A stretch of 64,000 nucleotides of DNA from Clostridiales bacterium (GCA_015055665.1 SVHX01000001.1:199365-263364), one strand, 5' to 3'. Positions 35,348-46,186 are shown, counted from the stretch's first letter. Numbers and translations: made by a program. The notes: generated by a model not told the origin, from the letters alone.

Positions 35348-37006
35348 TTATTTATAATTATCCGGCAAGTCGTTCTCAATCAAAACCACACTGTCCGAAT
35401 TCAATCCATCTATTACAGATTTCGCAGCAGCAAAACTATCTACACACATTACTCTCGATAGATCAAAGCAAGCATTGCCTAGACCAAGCAATATCGCTTG
35501 CCGATTCTTACGCTTAACAATAATAACATCTGTAGCGAACTTGGCTATCAACTCGCCAAACTTACGATTATAAGTGACGTCATCTTCTGTTTCTATCAAA
35601 CCTGGGGTTACTACAATTTTACGATTTTTATCAAAAAGTGCTAACGTAGAAAGAGTACTTCTTGCAGTATCAATGTTCGAATTATAGCCATTATTTATAA
35701 CTACAGCCCCGCTACTTAGATAATACGGCTGCATCCTAGCATTAATGAACTTAACTTTTTTAACACCTTTTATAACATTATCAACAGCAACCCCCATCTT
35801 CATAGCAACTGCCATAGCAAGCAAAATATTGATAATATTATGAATACCCAACAATTCAGTACTTAACGAAACTACACACTCTCCATTTAACCATACATCA
35901 AAAGATGAGCCTTTAGAGGAAGACACAATATTTCTAGCACTCAGAACATTATTCCTTGGATAGAAATAAAAAATTGACCTATCATACTTACCATACACCA
36001 AAGAAAATCTAGAAGACTTAATAACTGCTTTTTCTAATACATCAGCAGGCAAAGATAAATACACTCCCCACTTATCACCTACATACTCGCGATACATAGA
36101 GAATACATATTTATTAGTTAAATTAAAAACACACGACTTATTGTGTAGATAATCCGGTAATTCCTTCTTAGCAAAATAAACACCTTCCACCCCGCCAAAA
36201 GTATTAGTATGTTGCCTACCTACAGAAGTTACGATACCAATATCAGGACGAACAAGGTTACAAAGCTCAAGAATTTCACCTCGCGCCTTAGCACCCATTT
36301 CCGCGATAAATATCTCATGATGATTATTTAAATTGGCATTTATAGTCTTAGTAATACCAAATGGCGTATTAAAACTCTTAGGAGTAACCAATATAGAATA
36401 GACTTCCGATAGTATGGAAGATAGAATCTCCTTAACGCTAGTCTTACCAAAACTACCAGTTATTCCAACTCGAATAAGATTTCTAGCATCACGCAACTTT
36501 TTACGTGCTTTATTAATGTAGTAATATCCAATCAACTTTTCAAGCGGGATATTCACCACAAGAGCAATCATCATATCAACTGGTGCAACTATAGCAAAAG
36601 GAACAAATAGAACAAAACACCAATAGTAATCTATAACAAATATCAATAACAACATTAATAAATATATTGCAACATAAGACACAATAAGCCTAATCAGTCG
36701 TTTTGTAACTACAACGTTAACACCACAATCACGATTAAAAATTAATACAATCAGAAACATGTATAACGCAAAGAAAATTATACACACCCACCAATCAAGG
36801 AATCCAACCTCATACCCCCAGATAGACAAGACAATATGTAGCATAGTCAATAGATACAACGATAAAGGTAATCGCAAATAATATTTTAGTGAAGACGAAA
36901 TCTTATACCCCTCGAGCTGAACATATTCAAATAGTTTCGGCGACATACTTACAATCGAAACAACAAAGCAAAATACATATACCACATTAAACACTATTAA
37001 ACCCAC
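35348..37006 (-). CDS. murF: MurF-like Mur ligase with N-terminal membrane domain
   Basis: A 552-residue Mur-ligase-family protein. About 150 N-terminal residues hold four to five hydrophobic segments (residues 4-24, 48-70, 76-95, 105-145), which is unusual for MurF. The rest is a Mur ligase: ATP P-loop GITGSFGKTSVKE (near residue 185), PKSFNTPFGI, EMGAKARGEI and the C-terminal VVINNGYNSNID. In canonical MurF the last motif is D-S-Y-N-A-N-P; here the Asp is Asn. It lies 20 bases before ddl, the enzyme making its D-Ala-D-Ala substrate. The paired context favours MurF over other Mur ligases, with the membrane tether possibly keeping the reaction near MraY. Start inferred by the ORF; a Met-rich beginning is plausible. 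Confidence 0.78.
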   Translation of the reverse strand: MGLIVFNVVYVFCFVVSIVSMSPKLFEYVQLEGYKISSSLKYYLRLPLSLYLLTMLHIVLSIWGYEVGFLDWWVCIIFFALYMFLIVLIFNRDCGVNVVVTKRLIRLIVSYVAIYLLMLLLIFVIDYYWCFVLFVPFAIVAPVDMMIALVVNIPLEKLIGYYYINKARKKLRDARNLIRVGITGSFGKTSVKEILSSILSEVYSILVTPKSFNTPFGITKTINANLNNHHEIFIAEMGAKARGEILELCNLVRPDIGIVTSVGRQHTNTFGGVEGVYFAKKELPDYLHNKSCVFNLTNKYVFSMYREYVGDKWGVYLSLPADVLEKAVIKSSRFSLVYGKYDRSIFYFYPRNNVLSARNIVSSSKGSSFDVWLNGECVVSLSTELLGIHNIINILLAMAVAMKMGVAVDNVIKGVKKVKFINARMQPYYLSSGAVVINNGYNSNIDTARSTLSTLALFDKNRKIVVTPGLIETEDDVTYNRKFGELIAKFATDVIIVKRKNRQAILLGLGNACFDLSRVMCVDSFAAAKSVIDGLNSDSVVLIENDLPDNYK

Positions 37007-37163
37007 AACACCTCACTTTGCACAATCAAAGTATTACATTTCCAGCAACTCAACATTTCAATCATTATGATATTCATTTTCACACAGTATAACAATCAGT
37101 AATATCTTAACCATAATCAACGGGTTATTGCCACTTACACCCATATTAAAACACATTTTTACA

Positions 37164-37865
37164 TTAGATATTGTCAATAACCTTACTTTCATTACAAAAG
37201 AAAACAAAATGACCACCACGAGCAAATAATACAATTTTCGAATTAGCTATACATCTACTAATCTTCTTACAGATCCAATAAGGTGTAACCTTATCCCTTC
37301 TATCCCACACAAGAAGCGTGCGACATTTTATGTAGCCAAGGAACACTCTCAGATCTTGATTAACAACACGCACAAGAATTCTTCTCAATAGGACATTTGC
37401 ATTATTGTAATCATCACTACCAAAATTCGAAAGCACTTTTTTAGACAACACATTTTTATTAACAAACCATTTACATACTTTATATATTCTTACTCTTATA
37501 AATTTTGTTATTGAGAATTTGTTAATACCTGCACTTGATGTTAGAATCAACCCTACTACATTTATCTTAAACACACTACTCAGCAACAAAGCAAGCCTTC
37601 CTCCAAAAGAGTGTCCAACAAGAACAATCTCTCTATCAACAAACCTCACTAAGCATAAAAAAATTTGATACGCATACTCGTACGTATCAAAATAATCATA
37701 CGGATCACCCGAATCTCCATGTCCTGGTAAATCAAACGCAATAGACGAATCATGAATCAAATTCGTAAATCTATTATAACACCTTCGATTCATGCCCCAA
37801 CCATGTAGCAAGACATAAAGTTTTTTTGATCCATTATCATTAATATCATAACTAATTTTTAACAT
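37164..37865 (-). CDS. Alpha/beta-hydrolase
   Basis: A 233-residue hydrolase of the alpha/beta fold. The oxyanion motif is LHGWGMN (near residue 21). GHSFGG carries the nucleophile serine (near residue 90), the acid lies in WDRRDKV and the base His in GGHFVFFC. The frame opens with a TTG at 37868; the ATG at 37865 (MLKISYDIND) is taken as start and overlaps the rimI stop by 14 bases. It has no signal peptide. Substrate unknown, with ester or lactone hydrolysis likely. Its overlap places it downstream of rimI in the same transcript. Confidence 0.8.
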   Translation of the reverse strand: MLKISYDINDNGSKKLYVLLHGWGMNRRCYNRFTNLIHDSSIAFDLPGHGDSGDPYDYFDTYEYAYQIFLCLVRFVDREIVLVGHSFGGRLALLLSSVFKINVVGLILTSSAGINKFSITKFIRVRIYKVCKWFVNKNVLSKKVLSNFGSDDYNNANVLLRRILVRVVNQDLRVFLGYIKCRTLLVWDRRDKVTPYWICKKISRCIANSKIVLFARGGHFVFFCNESKVIDNI

Positions 37866-38307
37866 CAAGACTCAACCTTAGAATTTCAGCGTTAACTCCA
37901 TCTCCATAATAGTTTTGTCTTTCGTTAATTTTATTGAAACCTATCTTTTTATACAAACTAATTGCAACATTATTAGATTCTCTTACTTCAAGATACACAT
38001 CCTTAACGCCTCTTGATTGCAATTCTAACAAAGTTTCTCTAATTAATCGTTCACCTATTCCACAAGATCTATAATGACGATCAACAACAATTTTTATCAA
38101 CTCAGCCTCATCAGCCACAATAGAATATTGTATGTATGCAACTGGATGATTATCAAATTTCGCAATATAGAATATGTTTGTATCAATACTCAATTCAGAC
38201 TTAATCAAGCCCAAGGAATACCGCTCGTGCTCATACTGCTGATCAACCATAAATATGTCGTTACAGTCATTTTCGCAAGCTTTGATTATAAACAAATTAT
38301 CGTTCAT
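37852..38307 (-). CDS. rimI: Ribosomal protein S18-alanine N-acetyltransferase-like GNAT
   Basis: A 151-residue GNAT acetyltransferase. The acetyl-CoA motif reads RHYRSCGIGERLIRE, close to the R/QxxGxG/A consensus, and LEVRESNNVAISLYKKIGF is the typical closing segment. The gene lies inside the tsaE-tsaB run, which is where rimI is found in many Bacillota; that context is the main reason for the name. Substrate N-terminus of ribosomal S18 is inferred. The stop overlaps the next gene, and the gene overlaps the end of tsaB by 11 bases. Confidence 0.8.
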   Translation of the reverse strand: MNDNLFIIKACENDCNDIFMVDQQYEHERYSLGLIKSELSIDTNIFYIAKFDNHPVAYIQYSIVADEAELIKIVVDRHYRSCGIGERLIRETLLELQSRGVKDVYLEVRESNNVAISLYKKIGFNKINERQNYYGDGVNAEILRLSLDVKN

Positions 38308-38926
38308 CTTTTAGGTTCCTTTCGGCTTGAGATAATTGCAAATAATACGGAACAAATTCACCATATTCACCACTATCTAGCCTATCCATTACAGCCTTAA
38401 GATAACAACCTTTAAGGTCGTCAATAATCTTACAATTATTATATTCCATCTTAATGTAATCTTGTTCCTCTTTTAGAATATACACCATTTCACCATTAGC
38501 AAGACCTGCAATCTCTGAATTATCAATAACACCAGTATCGGCAATTCTACCCTTAACAATCTTTGCATAATACGAAGATGTCAATGTACTGCTAAGCAGA
38601 ATATAGCCAGTCTTAACACAAGACAATAACATCTCAAACGAATTAATAGCAACTACAGACTTATTGAGCGCCTTATTAAAGCCTTTTATTGTCGACATAC
38701 CAACTCTTATTCCAGTAAAAGACCCCGGGCCCACAACACACACAAACCCATCAAACTCTTCTATTGATATGTGATTATCCAGACAAGTTTTCTCAATATA
38801 TAGGAACAAATTCTCGCTATGTTTCATTGTAGCGGGCATTTCTAACCAATAAATATCATTATTATCGCTATCAACAACAAATATTTTTGCACTCTTTTTG
38901 GTTGTATCCACTCCTAATAACTTCAT
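38297..38926 (-). CDS. tsaB: tRNA threonylcarbamoyladenosine biosynthesis protein TsaB
   Basis: A 209-residue protein of the Kae1/Qri7-like family without the active metal site. It opens MKLLGVDTTKKSAK and contains the signature VGPGSFTGIRVGMSTIKGF (near residues 67-85). TsaB scaffolds TsaD and TsaE in forming the t6A modification of ANN-decoding tRNAs. The overlap with tsaE (4 bases, ATGA) and rimI gives a typical tsaE-tsaB-rimI cluster; tsaD is not in this window. Length is normal for the family. Confidence 0.92.
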   Translation of the reverse strand: MKLLGVDTTKKSAKIFVVDSDNNDIYWLEMPATMKHSENLFLYIEKTCLDNHISIEEFDGFVCVVGPGSFTGIRVGMSTIKGFNKALNKSVVAINSFEMLLSCVKTGYILLSSTLTSSYYAKIVKGRIADTGVIDNSEIAGLANGEMVYILKEEQDYIKMEYNNCKIIDDLKGCYLKAVMDRLDSGEYGEFVPYYLQLSQAERNLKDER

Positions 38927-39357
38927 ACAGACCTCCTTTCTATCGAAAATTCTCGCTTATTATCATCTACTATTTCAATATCAACAAATAAGAATTCACC
39001 TTTAAGTATATCCTTGATATTATCCGCCCACTCAATAAACACCACCGCGTTTTTCTCACCAGAGTATATATAGTCTTCCATACCGAATTCTTGAGCTTCT
39101 ACCCCACTAGATAGTCTATACATATCAAAGTGATATACCTGCAACTGAGCCCCTTTATATTCTCTCATTATAGTAAAAGTAGGACTCGTTACATCATCTT
39201 TAACACCAAGAGCTCTCAAGACGGCTTTGGTAAAAGTAGTTTTACCAGCACCTAAGTCTCCACCAAGCAAAACAACCTCGCCACCAACTAACATTTTAGC
39301 AAATTCTTTGGCTAAATTAACTGTTTCTTCTAGATTATTTACAGTTACTTTTTTCAT
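38923..39357 (-). CDS. tsaE: tRNA threonylcarbamoyladenosine biosynthesis ATPase TsaE
   Basis: Start at the ATG 39357 (MKKVTVNNLEETV), selected because AGAGGG lies 9 bases upstream; the frame continues to 39366 with two further Met codons too close to that site. The 144-residue ATPase has Walker A GGDLGAGKTTFTK, then SPTFTIMREY and the YHFDMYRLS metal/ADP motif. It powers the t6A cycle with TsaB and TsaD. It overlaps the end of the PAP2 gene by 23 bases and is followed by tsaB with a 4-base overlap. Confidence 0.93.
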   Translation of the reverse strand: MKKVTVNNLEETVNLAKEFAKMLVGGEVVLLGGDLGAGKTTFTKAVLRALGVKDDVTSPTFTIMREYKGAQLQVYHFDMYRLSSGVEAQEFGMEDYIYSGEKNAVVFIEWADNIKDILKGEFLFVDIEIVDDNKREFSIERRSV

Positions 39358-40273
39358 TAACATCATCCCTCTTTACAAATTTATTTACAACCATAGGAAA
39401 TATATTTATACATATCATTGCGACTGCAAAATATATCACACAATACAACCATTTTGGTATGGCTACTATATTACCAAACACCAAATTTATAGGCAAAACC
39501 AACAAACATATTAACAATGCATTAATAAGCCTTGTTCCTATTGTTGTATTAAAATCTTTCTTTACAATTTTCTTAAATATCAATTCGGATATCCCTATTG
39601 CCACAAATACGCCAACAAACTTATACACCTTAGCAGATGCAAAGCCTACAAATACATTAAGACATCCCATTACTATTAGCACAACACCAGCAACTCCACC
39701 CAAGATAATTGTTGCCCTTGATGAGAATATCGCACTTTTGATTGATTCGGGCATCTTATTCATAACAAATTCCAATAATACAACCAAAGCAATAGCAATA
39801 ATCATTGCAGTAAGCACATCAGATAGATAGTGCTGTCCCCAATACATACGACTTATCATTACAGCAACACCCATTAACAACAACGCTATTGCAATAGATA
39901 GTTTTGTCGAAACTGTCTTCTCTTTATTTCTAATATACCACTCGGCAGATACAACACTTGCACTTAGATAATATCCTTGAGTGTGGCCACTAGGAAAACT
40001 ATATCCACTAGCCGGCAGTCTATTGGTAATTTCAGAGTTACTAACATATGGTCTTGGTCTTGCAACAATTACTTTAATTAATGCGTTAACTCCAACACTT
40101 ATTAGATAGTAATACATAAGCTTGATTGCGAATTTCTTGTTATAGCATACGTAAGCAAGCAAAAATAATAGTAGATAAAAATTTTCTTCACCGAGCTTTG
40201 TTATAATCCAAAAAATCGCATCTAGCCAATCACACGCCAAGCTTTGCAGCCATATAATTATTCGAGCTTCCAT
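39335..40273 (-). CDS. PAP2-family membrane phosphatase
   Basis: A 312-residue membrane protein with a PAP2 (lipid phosphatase/undecaprenyl pyrophosphate phosphatase-like) core in the N-terminal 180 residues. The three phosphatase motifs are KVIVARPRP, SFPSGHTQ and SRMYWGQHYLSDV. The remaining third has four more predicted helices with no known function. It likely dephosphorylates a lipid phosphate or undecaprenyl pyrophosphate at the outer membrane face. Head of the tsaE-tsaB-rimI transcript; overlap with tsaE suggests shared transcription more than shared function. Confidence 0.85.
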   Translation of the reverse strand: MEARIIIWLQSLACDWLDAIFWIITKLGEENFYLLLFLLAYVCYNKKFAIKLMYYYLISVGVNALIKVIVARPRPYVSNSEITNRLPASGYSFPSGHTQGYYLSASVVSAEWYIRNKEKTVSTKLSIAIALLLMGVAVMISRMYWGQHYLSDVLTAMIIAIALVVLLEFVMNKMPESIKSAIFSSRATIILGGVAGVVLIVMGCLNVFVGFASAKVYKFVGVFVAIGISELIFKKIVKKDFNTTIGTRLINALLICLLVLPINLVFGNIVAIPKWLYCVIYFAVAMICINIFPMVVNKFVKRDDVNEKSNCK

Positions 40274-40320
40274 ATTCTCCCTATTTATTTGTTATTAATA
40301 CTATACTAATTGTCTACAAT

Positions 40321-41082
40321 TTGAGTATGGTCAAGAAAACAAAATTCTCACAAATATCCAATGTAATATTCTTAACGACATCTATCTTTATACTGTTTTT
40401 TATTTGGGTCAATTATTACACTAGAAACCTTACACGCTCAATCTTCTCAGCAATCCTAGTAACAATTACCTTTCTCATCTTATATACTATTTGCAACAAA
40501 GTCAAAATTAACCGAAATCAAAAAACCTTATCCAAAACAGCCAGGCTTGACAACCTTTGCAACACTCTACTTTATGAAAAATCTGATATTATCAATCAAC
40601 AAATCATTGACCATTTATTCCCCAATTCGCATTTTCAGAAATTATCCACAAACCACTATATAATCGACAACCAAGATGTATATTTTTGCTTTGACCCCAA
40701 TCCTATCACAATATCTCAGATTGCCACATTAATTCAGAACAGAACAACAGACAATTTAATTCTTTATTGTATTAGACACAACAACGAACTACCGTTGCCA
40801 AGCAATATTTGCATAAACATATACACAATCAACGATATCATTGATAAAATAGAATCTCCGCTAACCAATAAAATCATCAGTATTCAAAATAAGCCTAAAT
40901 TAAGGCTAAAAGATATTCTTTGCGTAGTATGTAATAGTAGCAGGTCAAAGGGCTATTTAGGCTTTGGCACGCTACTTATAATCAGTAGCTTGTTTACACC
41001 ATTTAGCACATACTATATTATCACTGGCACAATACTTATAATCATGTCTATATTTAGCAGATTCAATAAGATATTCAATTAA
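40321..41082 (+). CDS. Hypothetical membrane protein with central soluble domain
   Basis: A 253-residue plus-strand protein. The frame opens with TTG at 40321 and has an ATG at 40327 (MVKKTKFSQISN); no ribosome binding site clearly decides between them. Two N-terminal helices (about residues 14-33 and 40-60) are followed by a soluble domain (about 70-205) with HYIIDNQDVYFCFD, and by two C-terminal helices (about 208-245). A restriction-endonuclease-like or NERD-like fold between helices is possible (strand pattern DNQDVYFCFD) but the catalytic motif is not clear. Not recognised. It converges on yhbY with 4 bases between stops and no visible terminator. Confidence 0.5.
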   Translation: MSMVKKTKFSQISNVIFLTTSIFILFFIWVNYYTRNLTRSIFSAILVTITFLILYTICNKVKINRNQKTLSKTARLDNLCNTLLYEKSDIINQQIIDHLFPNSHFQKLSTNHYIIDNQDVYFCFDPNPITISQIATLIQNRTTDNLILYCIRHNNELPLPSNICINIYTINDIIDKIESPLTNKIISIQNKPKLRLKDILCVVCNSSRSKGYLGFGTLLIISSLFTPFSTYYIITGTILIIMSIFSRFNKIFN

Positions 41083-41086
41083 TGTA

Positions 41087-41398
41087 TTAATAGTAATACT
41101 TATAACCATCTAGCAAATGTGCAAATTTAGGTTTCTCAGTTGGCTTAAATACCAATATTTTATTACCAATTACACCGACCAATTCGCACTTGCAAGCATC
41201 ACATATTTCTCTAGCTATCTTAGTAATTGGCTCAGGAATATTTCTTTGAGCCTTTATTTTAATTAACTCATGTGCATATAGGTTATCGTTAATTTGTGCA
41301 ATTACATTTTCTGTCAAACCATCTTTGCCTATATACACAAGATCTCTTAGCGTATTACTAAGTGATCTTAACTTAGCCCTTTCTTGAGGTGTTATCAT
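41087..41398 (-). CDS. yhbY: YhbY-family CRM-domain RNA-binding protein
   Basis: A 103-residue protein with the CRM/YhbY fold. It opens MITPQERAKLRSLSN, with VYIGKDGLTENVI and HELIKIKAQRN as the GxxG-type RNA-binding strand. CKCELVGVIGNKILVFKP forms the C-terminal strand pair. YhbY associates with pre-50S ribosomes. It follows obg (12-base gap), another 50S assembly factor, and together they form an assembly-linked operon that starts with nth. Confidence 0.9.
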   Translation of the reverse strand: MITPQERAKLRSLSNTLRDLVYIGKDGLTENVIAQINDNLYAHELIKIKAQRNIPEPITKIAREICDACKCELVGVIGNKILVFKPTEKPKFAHLLDGYKYYY

Positions 41399-41410
41399 AA
41401 AATTTTCTCC

Positions 41411-43319
<1,909 letters not shown>

Positions 43320-43325
43320 ATTAAT

Positions 43326-43354
43326 ATAATATCACATATATATAATTTTGTCAA
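43326..43354 (-). promoter_or_regulatory. Strong vegetative promoter of nth, apparently giving a leaderless mRNA
   Basis: Minus-strand TTGACA (43349-43354), 17-base spacer, TATTAT (43326-43331). The -10 ends 6 bases before the nth ATG, so the transcript would start at about the first base of the codon. Confidence 0.65.
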
Positions 43355-43431
43355 AAATTGTTTTTTAGTTTTTGATAAACTTATCACACCTAATATCAAT
43401 GCAACTTAGACGCAATACCACTACAAATTTA

Positions 43432-43686
43432 CTAAATCGGCAAATATTTTTTGAACAAATCCCCAGTAATCATATATAACCTAACAGTACCAGTAGACCT
43501 TAGCCTAGAAATCAGTGCTTTTACCTTATCAAGATTTCTTCCGGCAAACAATATTGATATACCGCACGCCGAACTCAAATCTCTAGGCGTATCGATCACC
43601 TTAGAATTTATACCCATACGCTTCAAAGCACTAGCAAATTGCATTGCAAAACTTCTATTTGCAAAGACAGCGATAACATTATTCAT
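43432..43686 (-). CDS. Putative Se/S carrier-like protein (DUF3343)
   Basis: The start is set at the ATG 43686 (MNNVIAVFANRSFAMQFA), 6 bases after GGGAG; the frame extends further and would overlap the divergent gene, which is unlikely. The 84-residue product has two strand-helix units. A cysteine sits in SSACGISILFAG, the position used by DUF3343 proteins, proposed selenium or sulfur carriers related in wiring to YedF. Divergently transcribed from the cysteine desulfurase, separated by about 70 bases. The pairing matches the gene neighbourhood of clostridial selenium metabolism genes. Function not proven. Confidence 0.7.
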   Translation of the reverse strand: MNNVIAVFANRSFAMQFASALKRMGINSKVIDTPRDLSSACGISILFAGRNLDKVKALISRLRSTGTVRLYMITGDLFKKYLPI

Positions 43687-43756
43687 ACAATCTCCCACAT
43701 TTTTTAATCCTAATTCATAATATTTATTATAGATTTTTTTTGTTAAAGGAGATAAT

Positions 43757-44884
43757 ATGATATATCTAGACAATAGTTCAACAACTCATCACAAACCCAA
43801 AAGCGTTATCAAAAGTGCCACACTCGGACTAACAAAATATAGCATAAACCCCGGAAGGTCTGGCTATAAATTAGCAATTGAAACCAACGAAAAAGTGTTC
43901 ACTTGTAGAGAAAAACTCGCAGAATATCTAGGAGCAACACCCAATAACGTAATCTTTACTAGTGGATGCACAATGGCAATCAATTTAGGATTATTAGGCA
44001 CAGCTAGAAAAAACGGACATATTATTACAACGACTTTCGAACATAATAGCGTAATGCGTACACTAGAAAAGTTAAAGTCGACACATAATATAACATACTC
44101 AGTAGCCATGCCCAACAAAAACGGTCAAATATCACCACAAGAACTAAGCAAATATATCACCAATAACACATACATGATTATTGTTAACCATACAAGCAAT
44201 GTTTCGGGTGTCACACAGAATATAGAAGCAATCGGTAGACTATGTCGCAAGCACGGACTACTATTCTTTGTTGACGGAGCTCAAAGCATTGGTCACGAAA
44301 CAATCAATATGACCGAATATAATATCAATTTACTTTCAGTAGCCGGACACAAAGGACTATACGCACCCCAAGGAATAGGAGCACTGTTAGTTAATAACAT
44401 AAGCGTCTCTCCCCTTATATTTGGAGGAACAGGCACATATAGCGACAAACTTAAACAACCAACAGATATACCAGACGGACTAGAGAGCGGAACACAAAAT
44501 ATAGTTGGAATACTGGGACTATCTGCAGGCATAGATTTTGTTGCAAAGAACCAAACAAAGATCAATGAGAAAATTACAAGACTAACAAACAAACTCATAT
44601 TAGAGCTTAACAAAATAAAATATGTAGAAACATATTCTGGCAACCCCAATTCAGGAGTTGTATCCATAGTCATAAAAAACAAAGACAGCAGCCTTGTTAG
44701 CAGAATACTGGATGAAGATTTTAATATTGCAACACGGAGCGGATTGCACTGTGCACTACTTGCTCACAAATATTATAAGACCGTCAAAAACGGCATGACA
44801 AGAATCAGCTTATCATATTTCAATAACGAAAAAGATATTAATAAGCTTATAGAAGCGGTAAGAAAAATTGCATTAGAATACTAA
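43757..44884 (+). CDS. Cysteine desulfurase-family PLP enzyme
   Basis: A 375-residue class V aminotransferase-like enzyme (MIYLDNSSTTHHKPKSVI start). The PLP Lys is in SVAGHKGLYAPQGIGALL and the catalytic Cys in RSGLHCALLAH. FTSGCTMAINLGL and FVDGAQSIGH are further family motifs. It resembles the small-loop Csd/SufS-type enzymes found beside DUF3343 in clostridia rather than a generic IscS. AAGGAG lies 7 bases before ATG. It probably releases sulfur or selenium to a carrier protein. The 3' end forms half of a terminator. Confidence 0.82.
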   Translation: MIYLDNSSTTHHKPKSVIKSATLGLTKYSINPGRSGYKLAIETNEKVFTCREKLAEYLGATPNNVIFTSGCTMAINLGLLGTARKNGHIITTTFEHNSVMRTLEKLKSTHNITYSVAMPNKNGQISPQELSKYITNNTYMIIVNHTSNVSGVTQNIEAIGRLCRKHGLLFFVDGAQSIGHETINMTEYNINLLSVAGHKGLYAPQGIGALLVNNISVSPLIFGGTGTYSDKLKQPTDIPDGLESGTQNIVGILGLSAGIDFVAKNQTKINEKITRLTNKLILELNKIKYVETYSGNPNSGVVSIVIKNKDSSLVSRILDEDFNIATRSGLHCALLAHKYYKTVKNGMTRISLSYFNNEKDINKLIEAVRKIALEY

Positions 44885-44894
44885 TGCAATTTTT
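44863..44894. terminator. Bidirectional terminator overlapping the desulfurase 3' end
   Basis: Perfect 14-base arms (AAAAATTGCATTAG at 44863-44876, CTAATGCAATTTTT at 44881-44894) with a 4-base loop. The left arm encodes the last codons of the desulfurase. It serves also the convergent protease gene that ends at 44900. Confidence 0.85.
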
Positions 44895-44899
44895 TAATG

Positions 44900-45811
44900 T
44901 CACAAAACCTTAATTTTCGATAGGTCCAAAAATCCATAGCCTTCGGAATTACGATCACCATCAATCGGAACACAAGCAGAAATCAACATAGTCTTAATCT
45001 GATCAGGAGTATAATTAGGATTGACACGCAATAACAAACTTACAACTCCAGCAACAATAGGTGCAGAAACACTAGTGCCCGTCATTGATGTGTAGAACTT
45101 TTTCTCAATACCAAATACCGCAGTCGAAATAACATCTACACCAGGAACAACAATATCTGGCTTGTAATAATTGCCAACAGGTCCTCTACTACTAAAATCT
45201 GCAACTTTACACCCAGACGAATCACACACTACAGACCCTACAGTAATAATTTTTCTACATGCACCTGGCGACATTATTGTTGATGGACTAGGTCCACTAT
45301 TGCCACCTGCACAAACCACCACTATACCACTATCCCATAAGACTTCAACCGCCTTCATCAATGGATCATTATAATTATCTAACACACTGCCAAAACTCAT
45401 ACATACAACTTTTATGTTATATTTTTTAGCATTTTTATACACCCAATTAATCGCCCTTAGAATAGTATCCGTATCCGAGTTTCCGTCATGAGTCAACGCT
45501 TTTATACCAATTATATTACACTTATTGTCAATACCTCCATACTTATCAGTTAACGAACACCCACAAATCACACCAGTCACAAATGTTCCATGACCATTAT
45601 CATCATACATATAAGATTTATCATTTACAAGATCAACAAATGCAAACACCCTATTCCTGCCTAGGCAATAATCTATATGCGGAGCAACTCCAGTATCTAT
45701 AACAACACAAGTGTGATTACTATCAGCAACACCAAGTCTGATCAGATTTTCAACATTAATTCTCTTCTTGCTCTTATATATTAAAGCATTTATATTATTA
45801 CTCAACACCAT
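44900..45811 (-). CDS. Subtilisin-like serine protease (S8), no signal peptide
   Basis: A 303-residue S8 protease with a complete catalytic triad: Asp39 (VVIDTGVAPH), His74 (NGHGTFVTG) and Ser247 (TGTSVSAPIV). The oxyanion-hole Asn lies in CAGGNSGPSP. It has no signal peptide and no recognisable I9 propeptide; the catalytic domain begins only about 30 residues in. It therefore appears cytoplasmic or spore-located, as with intracellular subtilisins. It overlaps by 14 bases with the small helical gene at 45798-46082, pointing to coupled translation. Substrate unknown. Confidence 0.82.
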   Translation of the reverse strand: MVLSNNINALIYKSKKRINVENLIRLGVADSNHTCVVIDTGVAPHIDYCLGRNRVFAFVDLVNDKSYMYDDNGHGTFVTGVICGCSLTDKYGGIDNKCNIIGIKALTHDGNSDTDTILRAINWVYKNAKKYNIKVVCMSFGSVLDNYNDPLMKAVEVLWDSGIVVVCAGGNSGPSPSTIMSPGACRKIITVGSVVCDSSGCKVADFSSRGPVGNYYKPDIVVPGVDVISTAVFGIEKKFYTSMTGTSVSAPIVAGVVSLLLRVNPNYTPDQIKTMLISACVPIDGDRNSEGYGFLDLSKIKVL

Positions 45812-46082
45812 TAACCATCATTATCAATTCATTTAATTTTTTGTTTTGTTCATCATTAAGCATTGGAGAGATTTTTGACTTGATATTATTTAACTCTTCG
45901 CTATTAAGCCTACCATTTCTTTTCTGCTCAACTGTCTTTTTAATAAACTCTTGCATAAGTTCATTTTCACTCAATGCACTATATTGATCAATCATTTTCT
46001 CCATTTCTTGATTTGTTTTCACTTTATCAGATTCGCTATTTCTTTGATTTGATTCCTTCATAAAATCACTAAAATTTGACAT
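45798..46082 (-). CDS. Small helical protein coupled to the subtilase
   Basis: A 94-residue protein (start at ATG 46082, MSNFSDFMKESNQRNSES, after GAGG) rich in Glu, Asn, Lys and Ser. Two helices carry EMEKMIDQYSALSENELMQ and EELNNIKSKISPMLNDEQNKK. There is no known domain. It lies immediately upstream of, and overlaps by 14 bases, the subtilase that lacks a propeptide. A role as inhibitor, chaperone or substrate of that protease is a reasonable guess, not shown. A similar helix-hairpin module occurs in some small spore proteins, but I cannot place it in a family. Confidence 0.55.
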   Translation of the reverse strand: MSNFSDFMKESNQRNSESDKVKTNQEMEKMIDQYSALSENELMQEFIKKTVEQKRNGRLNSEELNNIKSKISPMLNDEQNKKLNELIMMVNGVE

Positions 46083-46186
46083 AGACACCTCACTACAACA
46101 ATATATGAATATTATTCATTTTTGTGACATTAACAATCAACACATTATCTTCATATAAATTTATATCTAATTAAGTTGAGGTAATC

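Noticed and set aside
46089..46186. CATA-rich stretch between divergent genes as sporulation sigma-factor promoters
   Set aside because: The spacings and -35 halves fit only loosely, and the surrounding sequence is too A+T-rich to make the match meaningful.
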